The notes under the pieces are model-generated. The model searched no databases and was not told the origin of the DNA. It saw nothing but the letters and a program-made list of their open reading frames with translations. Positions 1-8,893 of a stretch of DNA of 20,605 nt are shown here, piece by piece (position 1 is the first letter of the stretch; each line of letters starts with the position of its first letter). This stretch comes from JBCCCJ01 sp039029315 (lineage in GTDB: Bacteria; Bacteroidota; Bacteroidia; J057), in the NCBI GenBank assembly GCA_039029315.1, contig JBCCGK010000158.1:1-20605 (forward strand). Reading direction: 5' to 3'. The position numbers and the translations under genes were made by a program.

Positions 1-482
1 ATGGCTCTGATTCAATATCGAAATGAAAAACAAATCAAAATCAACTGGCAATTTTCTATCAAAACCGCGAGAACTAAACTCATTAAAAAATACCAAAAGG
101 TGAATAATCTAAATGTAGAATGTAAATAAACTTATGTTACAGTGTACTAGGTCCAGAGAAATAAATTAATCTATCACCCAAGTTTCCCTGATGCGAGCTT
201 CTTGACGAAGCTCGTATTCTTTTTTGGACTTTCCCTTACCCCTCATTCGGCGAAGGCATATTTTTTCGTATCTTTCTTTCTCATTTTTCAGATCCGATCC
301 TCACATCATTTATGGAAAATGGCAATCAAAAAGATCCTAGAGATAGTAGAATTGTTGTTGGCAATGGCGGTGGCAGGACATTTTTCTATTCTTCAGTATC
401 CTTCCTTTGCCTGATCATGGATACAAAACGACCTGAAATACGAGAAAGACTCCTACGAACAAACCTCCTTCGATACGTGAAT
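1..482. other. Leader region without a convincing gene
   Basis: These 482 bases upstream of the first clear gene hold no ORF I can defend. A 42-codon frame opens at base 1 and ends at base 129; it is lysine- and asparagine-rich and shows no recognisable motif, so it may be chance or a window-edge artefact. A terminator sits at 194-225. Two near-matches to the Bacteroidota -7 element TAnnTTTG are visible, TATCTTTC at 269-276 and TTCCTTTG at 402-409; either could serve the gene at 483, but neither has a clear -33 partner. Confidence 0.5.
194..225 (+). terminator. Rho-independent terminator, plus strand
   Basis: A perfect 8-bp stem (CGAGCTTC at 194-201, GAAGCTCG at 207-214) with a 5-base loop is followed by TATTCTTTTTT. 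The T-tract lies only on the right, so it ends a rightward transcript coming from the window edge or from the doubtful 1-129 frame. Confidence 0.7.
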
Positions 483-3400
483 ATGCGAACCCAAACCTCC
501 CTCATTTTTTTGTCTTGCTGTTTGTTTTTTCTCTCCCAACTCCCTGCGCAGAATCAAAATGTTCAGGCCAATATCAGGGACTGGAATCTCATCTCTACAG
601 ACAATTTTGATATTTATTATCCGGATTTACATCAAGGAGGGGCACTCATTACGGCTCGTTTTGCAGAAAGGGCCAGATTTGAATTAGGGGTATTGTTTGA
701 TTACAAACCTGAATCGAGATACACCATAATTTATGCCGCGGATGCACAAACCTTGCTGGCTTCAAATTTGACCTTTGTCAAAAAGGATCATAATCCAGGT
801 GTATTTCATCTGCCGGATCGGCATGGAATCGTCATTCATCCAGAGACAAGCAGGGATCTGTATGTGAGCGTAAAACGCGAGGTAGCTTCCCTGATTTTGA
901 AGGATTTCACCTATGGGACCAAACTGGGAACGACCTTCCAATCCCAGCTCCTCTTGTATGATGCCCCCTGGTTCCAGCAAGGATTGTCAGAATTCGTGGC
1001 CTCTGGCTGGACATATGAAGATCAGATGATCATCAACTCCATCCCTGTCGATGATCTCATGGAACTGGCATTGGAAGGGGATAAGCCTCTGAACAGATTG
1101 GTAAGAAAATCCATCTGGCACTTTATCACTCATGAGTATGGAGAACAAAAAATATCAGAAATCATCTATCTGGTGAATATTTCTCACTCCATAGAGTCAG
1201 GAATCATCTCTGTATTAGGAGTCAATCTCAATACCTTGACTGCCAGATGGAAAGAATTTCTCATCGTCCGAGCAGAAGCACAAATGAAAAATCGGGTCAA
1301 TGTGCAGGAGATTTCCTCTGCCATCAATATTCCGATAGAAGATGGAGAAAATCTGATCGCTTATTCCTATCATGCAGGTCAAAGGCAGATCGCTATGTAT
1401 CTTGTTCGGGGAGAGAAACATACGATTGAATTGTATGACCTTTCTACCAAAAAGCGGACACCTACCTCTGTGAAATTCAGGGCTGGCAGACAAGATGCCG
1501 AGACCTTCGCCATTCATGCCAGCATGGCCTGGGACCCTAATGGTCAAACGCTCGTGAGCACCATTTGGAAAAACAAATCCTATGAATTGGTCTATCTGGA
1601 TAGCGAAACAGGCACACACACAAGTGTGGCCTTACCATCAAAAATCAGTCGGGTTCAGCACATCAATTGGTCCTCTGATGGAAGTCAGTTACTTCTATCA
1701 GCGCTCAATTCCTTGTCTGGAACCTATGATCTCTACCTCTTGCCGCGTGAAGGAGCAGAACTCTCGCCGCTGACCGAAGATTCCTTTGACAATCTTGATC
1801 CTAGCTGGGGGCCTGACAATCAAACCCTCTACTTCAGCTCCAATCGAGATAGTTTGGGGATCGCAGTGGAAGGTCAGCAACTCAATGGATATCAAACCAA
1901 TTTTGACCTCTATCGATTAACCTTACAAAATGGGAATCCCTCATCTATCACAAGAATCACACATACCCCTTCCCTGAGTGAGAGAAGTCCCAATTGGACC
2001 ATGGAGAACTCTCTCACCTATCGATCAGATGCAGTTGGTATTGTGAATCTGGAAGAATTGACAGAACCTCAAGAAAAGGGCTTCCCGACGGTCGCGCACA
2101 TCAGCGACCTGTCTATAGGCCTACAGGCCTTTCAGCAAGCGGAAGATATCATTGCCATGACGGTTCCTGTCAATGGATATCCACAATTATATCTGGTTCC
2201 ACTCGAAAGTCTTCGGTCCCCCTATCCTCCCTCTCCAACCTTGCTCAGATTACAGTATGAAGTGGTGTTCGAAACCCAACAGGAAAGTCTTCGTCGCAAA
2301 AAAGAACTTGAAGCATTGGAGGCAGAGCAAGCAAGCATCGATGCGCTGGAAATAGAAGAATTGGAGCAAGATCAGGATTCCCGGACCCCTGAAACAGAAG
2401 TAGAGGCAGAAGAGAAAGAGGAAAAGCCAAAGGCACGCTATTATATTTTCGATGAAGAGGAAGATGATTATGAAGCCCCACCAAGCAATCCAATTGTGGA
2501 GACAGAGGATCAATTCCTGCCTGAAGATAGAATCATCTCAACAGTATTTGGGAAACAGGCCCCTCCTGAACTGAAGGACATCCGGGTGGGCGGCTCTCAG
2601 ACAGCCCGCTCTCCCTGGAAGGTTTCCTCCATTGGATTTGGCTTACAATATGATCCCATTGCCAAGTTGGGACCAGAATTTACGCTACAAGCAGTCGATC
2701 TCTTTGGCAACCACAAAATCGATTTTCGCACCTGGCCCTCCATCAACCTTCGGAATTCTGAAACGGTGATCAAATACACCTATCAGAAACGCAAAATAGA
2801 CTTTTTCATTGAAGCAGGCCATCGTGCAAGACGTATTCGTCAGACTGGCGTCGTCCAGAGTGATTCGCTGATCTTTAGATTTGATCGGACCTATGCAGAT
2901 ATTGGGATCATATATCCATTCTTGCCATACTTTGAGTCTTCTCTTCGTGTGGGCTTCTATCGGACAGACAGAAAAGACCAGCAACTGCTTCGCGCAACCC
3001 TCCAAAATGCCCTGGATCACCTTGTTCATGCCAAAGTAGACTTCACCCTGGATCGGGTAAGAGAGACCAATGGCTATCAATACAAGGGGGTATATGGACA
3101 GGCAGGCTTTGAGAGTTTTTATTCCCTGGCACAAAAAGGGATTGCTTTCAACCGAGCCAGACTCGAACTGAAACACTATCACAAACTTTCAGGTCCTATT
3201 GTGCTGGCAACTCGCCTTGCCTCCTCAATTAGTGCTCCCAAGAGCCTCAAACAATTCTACATGGGAGACACCAGGCGACGATTACACCGGCCCATCATCT
3301 TCCAAAACCGAGAGAGAAATACCCGTGTCCAGAATCAAGTTACAGATACTTCTCTGCATGCAATTCATTTTCTCGAGTTTGTGGCACCTGTTCGAGGATT

Positions 3401-3779
3401 TTTGCCCAATACAAGAAATGGTTCCCGCTATGTCGCAGCCAATCTGGAAGTACGCATTCCTCTGACACGCATGGCGAAGCATTCTCTGCCAGCGAATCCG
3501 CTCTACAATCTCGAAATCATCCCATTTATTGATGCAGGTACTGCCTGGGAAGATGGAAATCCATTCTCTCAAAAGAAACCAACAGATACCCACTACATTG
3601 CCAGCGGACCAATTACAATCAAACTACAAACCCTCAAGAGTCCCTTCCTGATTGGGTTTGGTTCTGGTTTGCGGACAAATGTTCTGGGATGGTCAGCACG
3701 TCTGGATCTGGCATGGGGCATGGAGGATTATTCCATTCAAAGACCAATTTTCACCACCTCTCTTGCGAAAAATTTCTAG
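483..3779 (+). CDS. Secreted TolB-propeller / surface beta-barrel protein
   Basis: This gene encodes a 1098-residue envelope protein of a type common in Bacteroidota. I chose the ATG at 483 because it opens directly on a signal peptide (a hydrophobic run ending in QLPAQ near residue 23); in-frame ATGs at 312 and 417 would bury that signal. Residues about 30-300 resemble a gluzincin (MA-clan) peptidase-like domain. The WFQQGLSEF segment (residues 163-171) matches the usual second motif, but the zinc motif HExxH appears as REVAS (132-136), so it is probably not an active protease. Residues about 340-620 carry TolB/PD40-like propeller blades (WDPNGQ, WSSDGS, SWGPDN). A glutamate-rich, probably coiled linker (about 603-680) leads to a C-terminal region of alternating aromatic strands ending in F, typical of an outer-membrane barrel of the surface-antigen (BamA/D15-like) type. 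The substrate is unknown. It converges with the DUF2851 gene across 42 bases. Confidence 0.85.
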   Translation: MRTQTSLIFLSCCLFFLSQLPAQNQNVQANIRDWNLISTDNFDIYYPDLHQGGALITARFAERARFELGVLFDYKPESRYTIIYAADAQTLLASNLTFVKKDHNPGVFHLPDRHGIVIHPETSRDLYVSVKREVASLILKDFTYGTKLGTTFQSQLLLYDAPWFQQGLSEFVASGWTYEDQMIINSIPVDDLMELALEGDKPLNRLVRKSIWHFITHEYGEQKISEIIYLVNISHSIESGIISVLGVNLNTLTARWKEFLIVRAEAQMKNRVNVQEISSAINIPIEDGENLIAYSYHAGQRQIAMYLVRGEKHTIELYDLSTKKRTPTSVKFRAGRQDAETFAIHASMAWDPNGQTLVSTIWKNKSYELVYLDSETGTHTSVALPSKISRVQHINWSSDGSQLLLSALNSLSGTYDLYLLPREGAELSPLTEDSFDNLDPSWGPDNQTLYFSSNRDSLGIAVEGQQLNGYQTNFDLYRLTLQNGNPSSITRITHTPSLSERSPNWTMENSLTYRSDAVGIVNLEELTEPQEKGFPTVAHISDLSIGLQAFQQAEDIIAMTVPVNGYPQLYLVPLESLRSPYPPSPTLLRLQYEVVFETQQESLRRKKELEALEAEQASIDALEIEELEQDQDSRTPETEVEAEEKEEKPKARYYIFDEEEDDYEAPPSNPIVETEDQFLPEDRIISTVFGKQAPPELKDIRVGGSQTARSPWKVSSIGFGLQYDPIAKLGPEFTLQAVDLFGNHKIDFRTWPSINLRNSETVIKYTYQKRKIDFFIEAGHRARRIRQTGVVQSDSLIFRFDRTYADIGIIYPFLPYFESSLRVGFYRTDRKDQQLLRATLQNALDHLVHAKVDFTLDRVRETNGYQYKGVYGQAGFESFYSLAQKGIAFNRARLELKHYHKLSGPIVLATRLASSISAPKSLKQFYMGDTRRRLHRPIIFQNRERNTRVQNQVTDTSLHAIHFLEFVAPVRGFLPNTRNGSRYVAANLEVRIPLTRMAKHSLPANPLYNLEIIPFIDAGTAWEDGNPFSQKKPTDTHYIASGPITIKLQTLKSPFLIGFGSGLRTNVLGWSARLDLAWGMEDYSIQRPIFTTSLAKNF

Positions 3780-3821
3780 ACACAGGCATTTGAGGGAACA
3801 TTGATTGATTCGCTTGTCCTC

Positions 3822-5120
3822 CTATTCGTCCTTCTTTTTCATCATCCGTTGGCCGAGATGGCAACTCAGGCATCGCTTGGGAGAACAATAATGCTTATGT
3901 AATTGAATCAATCCCTGCGAATGAAAGGCATTTTCATTCCGAAATCCAAGCTTCTCCAAAGGTCTTGTCAGTCGATTGTTTTCAGCAGCTAATTGCTGCA
4001 AGCCTGTTTCGATCAACTCATAGAGATCTTCCCTCCCATGCGCCCGCTGATAGACAAAAGCAGCCGGAATCATGACATTGCTGACCAGAATCTCTTTCTG
4101 ACTCGTTCCAAGAGATTTTTTGCGACGGACACTTGATTCAAAAAAGCGATAATGGGATCGCCAATAGTCCGAAACCGTAATGTCTTTCTGGAGAAAATGT
4201 GTCATGCCCTCTTTGCTCAATAGTTTGATCAAGGGTCGATGTTGATGCAGGAGTTGTGCTAATTGAGCCAGACGGATGGTCGGAAAGGAAGCGGGCCTCA
4301 TTCGTCCAAATTTTAGCAAAACAGACTGAGGTCCATCCAGGCTATGTTTTTGTTGGAGAAATGCCCATTCTGAAGCAAGTTGTTGATAATAGCTGTCTGT
4401 TGAGGACTTAGTCTCCAGGCAGCCAATCCCACCGAACAACAAGGATTCCAGAAAGGGGAGGTGATGCTGGTAGTGCCGAATAATGCTGTAGGGAATGATC
4501 TGGGCCATTTGCAAAAAGGCATGCTGGTTGGCTGGTCCTGCCATATAACAAGCCAGACCTTGCCAAAGCCCTTCTTCCCAATCTGCACCATCTGCCAGGA
4601 ATTCCTGTTGGAATTGCATGGCCTTGGTCTCCATTCGCTCGATCGTCAATCGATCGACCCATTGCTGTCTGAAAAATCTCGGAACAGTTGGGAGCAAAGC
4701 TGCACACGGAATCCGGCTTTCAGACAATCGAATCTGAGAGTAGGTATGAATGACTTCTGATGGAATATGTGGTTCGAGCACACACTCAGGGATGATTGTT
4801 CCATCCTGGCGCATGGCTGGACGCTTCCCGGCCTGCAATACTACATGCAGAATCGTGGCATTGTATTGCGGATCCAGATGATGCCCATGCCGATACCAGT
4901 CTTCTGCCTTCACATGAATCTCAACTTGCCCATGCCAGATCACTTGTCCAATCCGAAGGCTGGCTTGCAAAAAATCGGGCCCTTGATCCTGATTATGTAT
5001 CCCCGGACGGATAAGCTGGATGAGGTCTCCCTGGCTTGTTCGCAAATCCTTGAGCCGAAAATTGAGCGTTTTCCATACAAAATGAAGAAAATCCTCCGGT
5101 AAGGCAGCAAACAAAGACAT
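3822..5120 (-). CDS. DUF2851 family protein
   Basis: This 432-residue protein is recognisable as DUF2851, a family of unknown function found mainly in Bacteroidota. The N-terminal block has the family's GPDF segment and the run VEIHVKAEDWYRHGHH, followed by LDPQYN and LHVV; these conserved D, H and E residues suggest a metal- or nucleotide-handling fold, but that is inference. The C-terminus carries a CxxxxCxxC cluster (C412, C417, C420, then H421) that could bind a metal. I start it at MSLFAALPEDF (ATG at 5120-5118), because the longer frame beginning at 5198 would overlap fumC by 68 bases and adds residues unlike the family start. It begins 10 bases after the fumC stop, so it is probably translated from the same message. 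No clear Shine-Dalgarno sequence is visible. Confidence 0.85.
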   Translation of the reverse strand: MSLFAALPEDFLHFVWKTLNFRLKDLRTSQGDLIQLIRPGIHNQDQGPDFLQASLRIGQVIWHGQVEIHVKAEDWYRHGHHLDPQYNATILHVVLQAGKRPAMRQDGTIIPECVLEPHIPSEVIHTYSQIRLSESRIPCAALLPTVPRFFRQQWVDRLTIERMETKAMQFQQEFLADGADWEEGLWQGLACYMAGPANQHAFLQMAQIIPYSIIRHYQHHLPFLESLLFGGIGCLETKSSTDSYYQQLASEWAFLQQKHSLDGPQSVLLKFGRMRPASFPTIRLAQLAQLLHQHRPLIKLLSKEGMTHFLQKDITVSDYWRSHYRFFESSVRRKKSLGTSQKEILVSNVMIPAAFVYQRAHGREDLYELIETGLQQLAAENNRLTRPLEKLGFRNENAFHSQGLIQLHKHYCSPKRCLSCHLGQRMMKKKDE

Positions 5121-5130
5121 GCGCAGGAAT

Positions 5131-6528
5131 TTAAGGTCGACCAACCATTTGTTCAGGAACCACGATTTTGTCAAATTCTTCAGAAGACAGGAAGCCAAGG
5201 TTCATGGCCGCCTCTTTGAGTGTGGTATTTTCAGCAAATGCAGTCTTGGCGATTTTGGCAGCTTTGTCGTAGCCGATATGGGTGTTCAAGGCTGTAACCA
5301 GCATCAGAGAATTGTGCAGGTTGTGTTCAATTCGAAGATGATTAGGCTCAATTCCTACCGCAAGCTTGTCATTGAAGGATTCACAGGCGTCCCCGATGAG
5401 ACGGGCAGACATCAACAGATTGTAGATCATGACAGGCTTGAACACATTGAGTTGGAAGTGTCCGTGGCTCCCGGCTACAGAGATTGCTGTATCATTGCCT
5501 ATCACCTGAGCGCAAGCCATGGTCAAAGCTTCTGCCTGGGTGGGATTGACTTTGCCTGGCATAATGGAAGAGCCTGGTTCATTGGCAGGGATATTGAGTT
5601 CGCCAATTCCACAACGGGGGCCTGAGGCCAGCAAGCGGATATTGTTGGCAATGGTCATCAGGCTCACTGCTACACGCTTCAAAGCGCCAGATGCTTCTAC
5701 TATGGCATCATGAGCTGAGAGTGCTTCAAATTTGTTTTCTGCTGTAATGAATGGATGGCCGGACAGCTCTGCTATTTTTGATGCGACCATTTCTGGATAG
5801 CCTTCCGGGGTATTGAGTCCTGTCCCCACGGCCGTTCCTCCCAAGGCCAATTCCAGCAGATGCTTCAAGCTATCCCGAATTGCCTCCATTCCTCTCCTCA
5901 ACTGGGTAGCATAGCCAGAAAATTCTTGTCCAACTGTCAAAGGTGTGGCATCCATCAGGTGTGTTCGACCAATTTTGACTACCTGCTGAAAGTTAGCAGA
6001 TTTCTCTGCAAGCGTTGCTTCCAACTTCTGGATTCGTGGCAATGTCTGCTCGACTATCTGAGAATAGGCAGCAATGTGCATAGCCGTCGGAAAGGTATCA
6101 TTGCTGGACTGAGATTTGTTCACATCATCATTGGGGTGAATCGGGCTTTTGCTTCCTTTTTCCCCACCCAAAATCTCAATGGCCCGATTTGAAATCACCT
6201 CATTGACATTCATATTGGTCTGTGTCCCTGAGCCCGTCTGCCACACCACCAATGGGAAGTGATCATCGAGTTTTCCAGCGATGATTTCATCACAGACCTT
6301 CCCAATGATCTCTGCCTTGTCTTGCGAGAAGCTTGTCAAAGCAGCATTTGTTTGTGCTGCTGCTTTTTTGAGGATCGCATAGGCTCGGATCACTTCAATC
6401 GGCATCTTTTGTCCCCCTATTTTGAAATTATGGAGAGATCTTTGGGTTTGTGCACCCCAGTATTTTTCCTGGGGGACCTGAATTTCCCCCATGGTATCTG
6501 TTTCGATTCGAAAGGCTTGTTCGCTCAT
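5131..6528 (-). CDS. fumC: Class II fumarate hydratase
   Basis: This is the iron-independent cytoplasmic fumarase, which interconverts fumarate and L-malate in the TCA cycle. It is 465 residues, the normal length. The superfamily signature GSSIMPGKVNP is complete at residues 319-329, with S321 at the position of the catalytic serine. GRTHLMDATPLT carries the catalytic histidine H190, and SSND (141-144) and TGSGTQTNMN (98-107) are the expected substrate-binding blocks. The enzyme works as a homotetramer. fumC has its own upstream spacer with a possible promoter, beyond the terminator of the lipoprotein gene, and is followed closely by the DUF2851 gene. Fumarase versus aspartase or argininosuccinate lyase is decided by the whole-length fit to FumC, so I am confident. 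Confidence 0.97.
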   Translation of the reverse strand: MSEQAFRIETDTMGEIQVPQEKYWGAQTQRSLHNFKIGGQKMPIEVIRAYAILKKAAAQTNAALTSFSQDKAEIIGKVCDEIIAGKLDDHFPLVVWQTGSGTQTNMNVNEVISNRAIEILGGEKGSKSPIHPNDDVNKSQSSNDTFPTAMHIAAYSQIVEQTLPRIQKLEATLAEKSANFQQVVKIGRTHLMDATPLTVGQEFSGYATQLRRGMEAIRDSLKHLLELALGGTAVGTGLNTPEGYPEMVASKIAELSGHPFITAENKFEALSAHDAIVEASGALKRVAVSLMTIANNIRLLASGPRCGIGELNIPANEPGSSIMPGKVNPTQAEALTMACAQVIGNDTAISVAGSHGHFQLNVFKPVMIYNLLMSARLIGDACESFNDKLAVGIEPNHLRIEHNLHNSLMLVTALNTHIGYDKAAKIAKTAFAENTTLKEAAMNLGFLSSEEFDKIVVPEQMVGRP

Positions 6529-6555
6529 GAAAAATGGAATTTTACTATTGGCACC

Positions 6556-6587
6556 GCAAGTTAGTTGAACAGTCCACGATTCACAAC
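6556..6587 (-). promoter_or_regulatory. Possible fumC promoter
   Basis: Read on the minus strand, GTTG (6587-6584) is followed after 20 bases by TAACTTGC (6563-6556), about 28 bases before the fumC ATG. This roughly fits the Bacteroidota sigma pattern TTTG / TAnnTTTG, with a defective -7 element. Confidence 0.3.
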
Positions 6588-6594
6588 ATCTATG

Positions 6595-6627
6595 AAAAAC
6601 GGATGTAAGTCATCAGACTCACATCCG
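6595..6627 (-). terminator. Strong terminator of the lipoprotein gene
   Basis: On the minus strand a 12-bp stem (6627-6616 pairing with 6611-6600, one G-T wobble) closes a 4-base TGAT loop and is followed by TTTTT. It lies 29 bases past the lipoprotein stop and isolates that gene from fumC. Confidence 0.85.
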
Positions 6628-6655
6628 CCAAAAAAGATAAACATTTTTAGGGCTA

Positions 6656-7096
6656 TTAATTCAGCTTGAGGTCATAATAATCTCCCTCAAACAGATAACT
6701 CAGCCAGAGTTCGTTTTCTGTCAGTCTTCGAATATCCATGTACAACAAGCGGGTTTCTCCAGAGATAGGATCTTTTTCATCAAAGGTCAACTTGATTTGC
6801 AGATTCAAACTGGTCAGTTCCCATGCAGCTCCGACAATAATGGGGTCGCCGATTTCGGGAGTAATGATCCAGGAAAATCGTCCATTCCGTTCAAATACCA
6901 TGCTGTAGCTGGTGTATTGTCCGGTCTCATCCAAGTCATTTCGAAAAACTGATTGTGCGAGCCAGGTATTGACGACTCGTTCTTCCTTGGACCGAAGGCT
7001 AAAATTTGGGCCATCTTCGTATTTTCGGCAGGAGATTTGGCCAAAAGCTAATGCTAGTAAGATTATTCCCAAAATATATGTGCGAAACAGGGTCAT
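6656..7096 (-). CDS. Small lipoprotein, lipocalin-like
   Basis: This 146-residue protein starts with a lipoprotein signal: a charged start, a hydrophobic stretch (residues 7-18) and a lipobox-like GQISC with the acylated cysteine at residue 23. The mature part opens with RKYEDGPNFSLRSKEERV followed by NTW, a segment I recognise from many small Bacteroidota lipoproteins with a lipocalin-like or DUF-type beta fold. The rest alternates short strands (SYSMVFERNGRFSW, AAWELTS, LNLQIKLTF), consistent with a small beta-barrel or sandwich. Its role is unknown. It probably sits in the periplasmic or outer membrane. The gene is divergent from recX and has its own terminator. Confidence 0.8.
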   Translation of the reverse strand: MTLFRTYILGIILLALAFGQISCRKYEDGPNFSLRSKEERVVNTWLAQSVFRNDLDETGQYTSYSMVFERNGRFSWIITPEIGDPIIVGAAWELTSLNLQIKLTFDEKDPISGETRLLYMDIRRLTENELWLSYLFEGDYYDLKLN

Positions 7097-7144
7097 AATT
7101 ATGAGGTTGAATTCCAGAGTACTAATATACGAATCCTATCAGAG

Positions 7145-7177
7145 TTGGCAGTTTTTTCTTATTATACCGTAATTTAA
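7145..7177 (+). promoter_or_regulatory. Possible recX promoter
   Basis: TTG at 7145-7147, a 22-base T-rich spacer and TAATTTAA at 7170-7177 loosely match the Bacteroidota TTTG / TAnnTTTG pattern, 17 bases before the recX ATG. The last G of the -7 element is missing. Confidence 0.25.
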
Positions 7178-7194
7178 TGTAAACACCCTACTTT

Positions 7195-7656
7195 ATGGCA
7201 GAAGAAATTCTCACGAAAATTTACAAGTATTGTACCTATCAGGAACGTTGTAAAAGCGAAGTTCGTAAAAAGTTGATTTCATTGCGCGCTCCGGAGGAAG
7301 ATCTGGAGAAGATTCTTGCGCATTTGGAGCGAGAAAATTTCCTAAATGAAATGCGTTTTGCTCAGGCTTATGTGCGCGGAAAGTTTATTTATAAAAAGTG
7401 GGGAAGACAAAAAATACGTTATGAACTTCGTGGGAAACAAGTTCCAGAGGAGTTGATTGAACAAGCGATTGCCGAAGAGATTGATGAAGAATCCTATGAG
7501 ATTTCTATGAGAAAATTGATCCGGCAACGAAAAAAGCAAATTTCGGATTTGAGTCCTTTCGAAAAAAAGGCACATTTGTCAAAGTTCCTGGCACAAAAAG
7601 GCTATGAAAATTCTGAGATGGCAGCAGTTATCAAGACCTTTTTAGAGGAAGAATAG
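7195..7656 (+). CDS. recX: RecX family regulator of RecA
   Basis: This 153-residue protein fits RecX, which binds RecA filaments and limits recombinase activity. It has the three tandem helical repeats of the family: YKYCTYQERCKSEVRKKL with LERENFLNEMRFAQAYVRGK in the first part (residues about 9-63), then KWGRQKIRYELRGKQVPEELI (about 66-87), then the C-terminal FEKKAHLSKFLAQKGY (about 122-138). The content is highly charged and helical, as expected, and the length is normal. recA is not in the window. The next gene starts 5 bases after the recX stop, so the two are probably one transcript. Confidence 0.93.
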   Translation: MAEEILTKIYKYCTYQERCKSEVRKKLISLRAPEEDLEKILAHLERENFLNEMRFAQAYVRGKFIYKKWGRQKIRYELRGKQVPEELIEQAIAEEIDEESYEISMRKLIRQRKKQISDLSPFEKKAHLSKFLAQKGYENSEMAAVIKTFLEEE

Positions 7657-7661
7657 TCCGT

Positions 7662-8876
7662 ATGTTGAGAGATCTACACTCCTCCTTGCCCAAATGGCAG
7701 CACACATTTGCACAACCGACCCTGAAGTTGGAGGATGCCTTCTATTATTCGGACTTTCTCTCATTCGAAACACTTACTGAAATGGTCTGGTATTTATCAG
7801 ATCGCTATCTGGGTGGCAGCGCCTTCCACATCCGCCTGGAGACCACAAATGGAGATACCTATCTGGCGCTCAAGTTCCGGGAGTTGCGGTATTTCTTTCA
7901 GCAGCAACGAAACAAGCTCTGGATGCTGGATTTGTATTCGGCAAGCTACGATGGCCAACAGTTATTCCTCCGATTGTGGTTTCATCCCCTCTCCAAAGAC
8001 CCCAATGCGCATGTCCAGCTTGTCTCACAGTATGCGGAAGAGATTCTGGAAGTGATTCACCATACCATCAGCAAGGAGCCTCCTGCCAGTTCGGAGCAAG
8101 CATGCCTTCATCGATCTTATGTCTGTTCGCAAGCCAGATTTGATATTCTTGAATTGGTTGCAGCGACCAGATATATCTCAGAATATATGCTGGATGGCGT
8201 ACATACTGTAGGATATCTGTCAACTTATTCTGGATTACAATTCTCAGGCTTGAGTCGATATCAGTTATTGCGACTTGTCCCAGAATACCAGGATCAACTG
8301 AAAGAGGTCTCCATCGGCATGCTTCGTTTGACCACCGGGCAAAGTGCCAGTGTGATCTATCGGTTCCAGGAACGACAAGGAAGGGGCCAGGTATTTCAAA
8401 GCATCATGTGGGGGGACCCATCTTTGCATAACCAACTTGCGAAGGAATTGGAATATCGGCTCAGACTCACCCGAAAATCCGTCATTCCAGATATTCTGCC
8501 TACCCCCTCTTGGGTCCTGGATTCTGGCCTGAATACCCTGCGCATGGACCCTCTTGGGCAAGGAATAAGTTCATGGGCAGATCGGCATGAGATTTCACTC
8601 TCGGCTGTTCAGACCTCTTGCTCTCATAAGGCTTGGGAAGAACGGCTCGAATTCATGCGAATGGCAACAGTCTGGCTGGTAGATCTGACTGTTCCTACAC
8701 CTGAGAAGTGGTATTTTGCCGGTATCGCTCAGATATTGGGAAAACAATTGGTCCTTCTCAGTCAATCTCCCATTCAAATATCAACTGATCTTCAATCAGC
8801 TACTTTGATTCAATATAGCCCGGACGAAACCGGCATCACCCAAGTATTGAAGAGACTTGAAGCAATTGTCCACTAA
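7662..8876 (+). CDS. Unrecognised protein with a deoxyribosyltransferase/TIR-like C-terminus
   Basis: This 404-residue protein has no signal peptide and no membrane segment; I do not recognise its first 300 residues. The last 70 residues (from about 332) follow the pattern of nucleoside 2-deoxyribosyltransferase-like and TIR-like domains: a hydrophobic strand ending in VDLT (D341), then KWYFAGIAQILGK (349-361), a strand VLLSQSP, and a final strand and helix with TLIQYSPDETGITQVL. In active relatives the middle block reads YELGIA with a catalytic glutamate; here that position is F352, so enzyme activity is doubtful. The gene starts 5 bases after recX. Its stop codon lies inside the first DnaA-box-like site of the spacer that follows. 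The domain assignment is my reading of the pattern, not a search result. Confidence 0.75.
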   Translation: MLRDLHSSLPKWQHTFAQPTLKLEDAFYYSDFLSFETLTEMVWYLSDRYLGGSAFHIRLETTNGDTYLALKFRELRYFFQQQRNKLWMLDLYSASYDGQQLFLRLWFHPLSKDPNAHVQLVSQYAEEILEVIHHTISKEPPASSEQACLHRSYVCSQARFDILELVAATRYISEYMLDGVHTVGYLSTYSGLQFSGLSRYQLLRLVPEYQDQLKEVSIGMLRLTTGQSASVIYRFQERQGRGQVFQSIMWGDPSLHNQLAKELEYRLRLTRKSVIPDILPTPSWVLDSGLNTLRMDPLGQGISSWADRHEISLSAVQTSCSHKAWEERLEFMRMATVWLVDLTVPTPEKWYFAGIAQILGKQLVLLSQSPIQISTDLQSATLIQYSPDETGITQVLKRLEAIVH

Positions 8877-8893
8877 TCCACAAGTTATCCACA
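8874..8893 (+). promoter_or_regulatory. DnaA-box doublet 1
   Basis: TAATCCACA (8874-8882) and TTATCCACA (8885-8893) lie in the same orientation with starts 11 bases apart. The second is a perfect DnaA box; the first differs at one base and includes the stop codon of the preceding gene. Confidence 0.65.

Noticed and set aside
1..129. A 42-codon open frame starting at the first base
   Set aside because: It is short, lysine-rich and without motif or ribosome-binding signal; the frame could be chance and its true 5' end is outside the window. Described only in the leader entry.
318..414. A 31-residue hydrophobic frame that could be a small membrane peptide
   Set aside because: It overlaps another open frame, has no ribosome-binding or promoter evidence, and ends just before the signal-peptide gene; nothing supports translation.
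3780..3821. Search for a terminator between the convergent surface-protein and DUF2851 genes
   Set aside because: I found no stem with a T-tract in these 42 bases; termination there is unexplained but not claimed.
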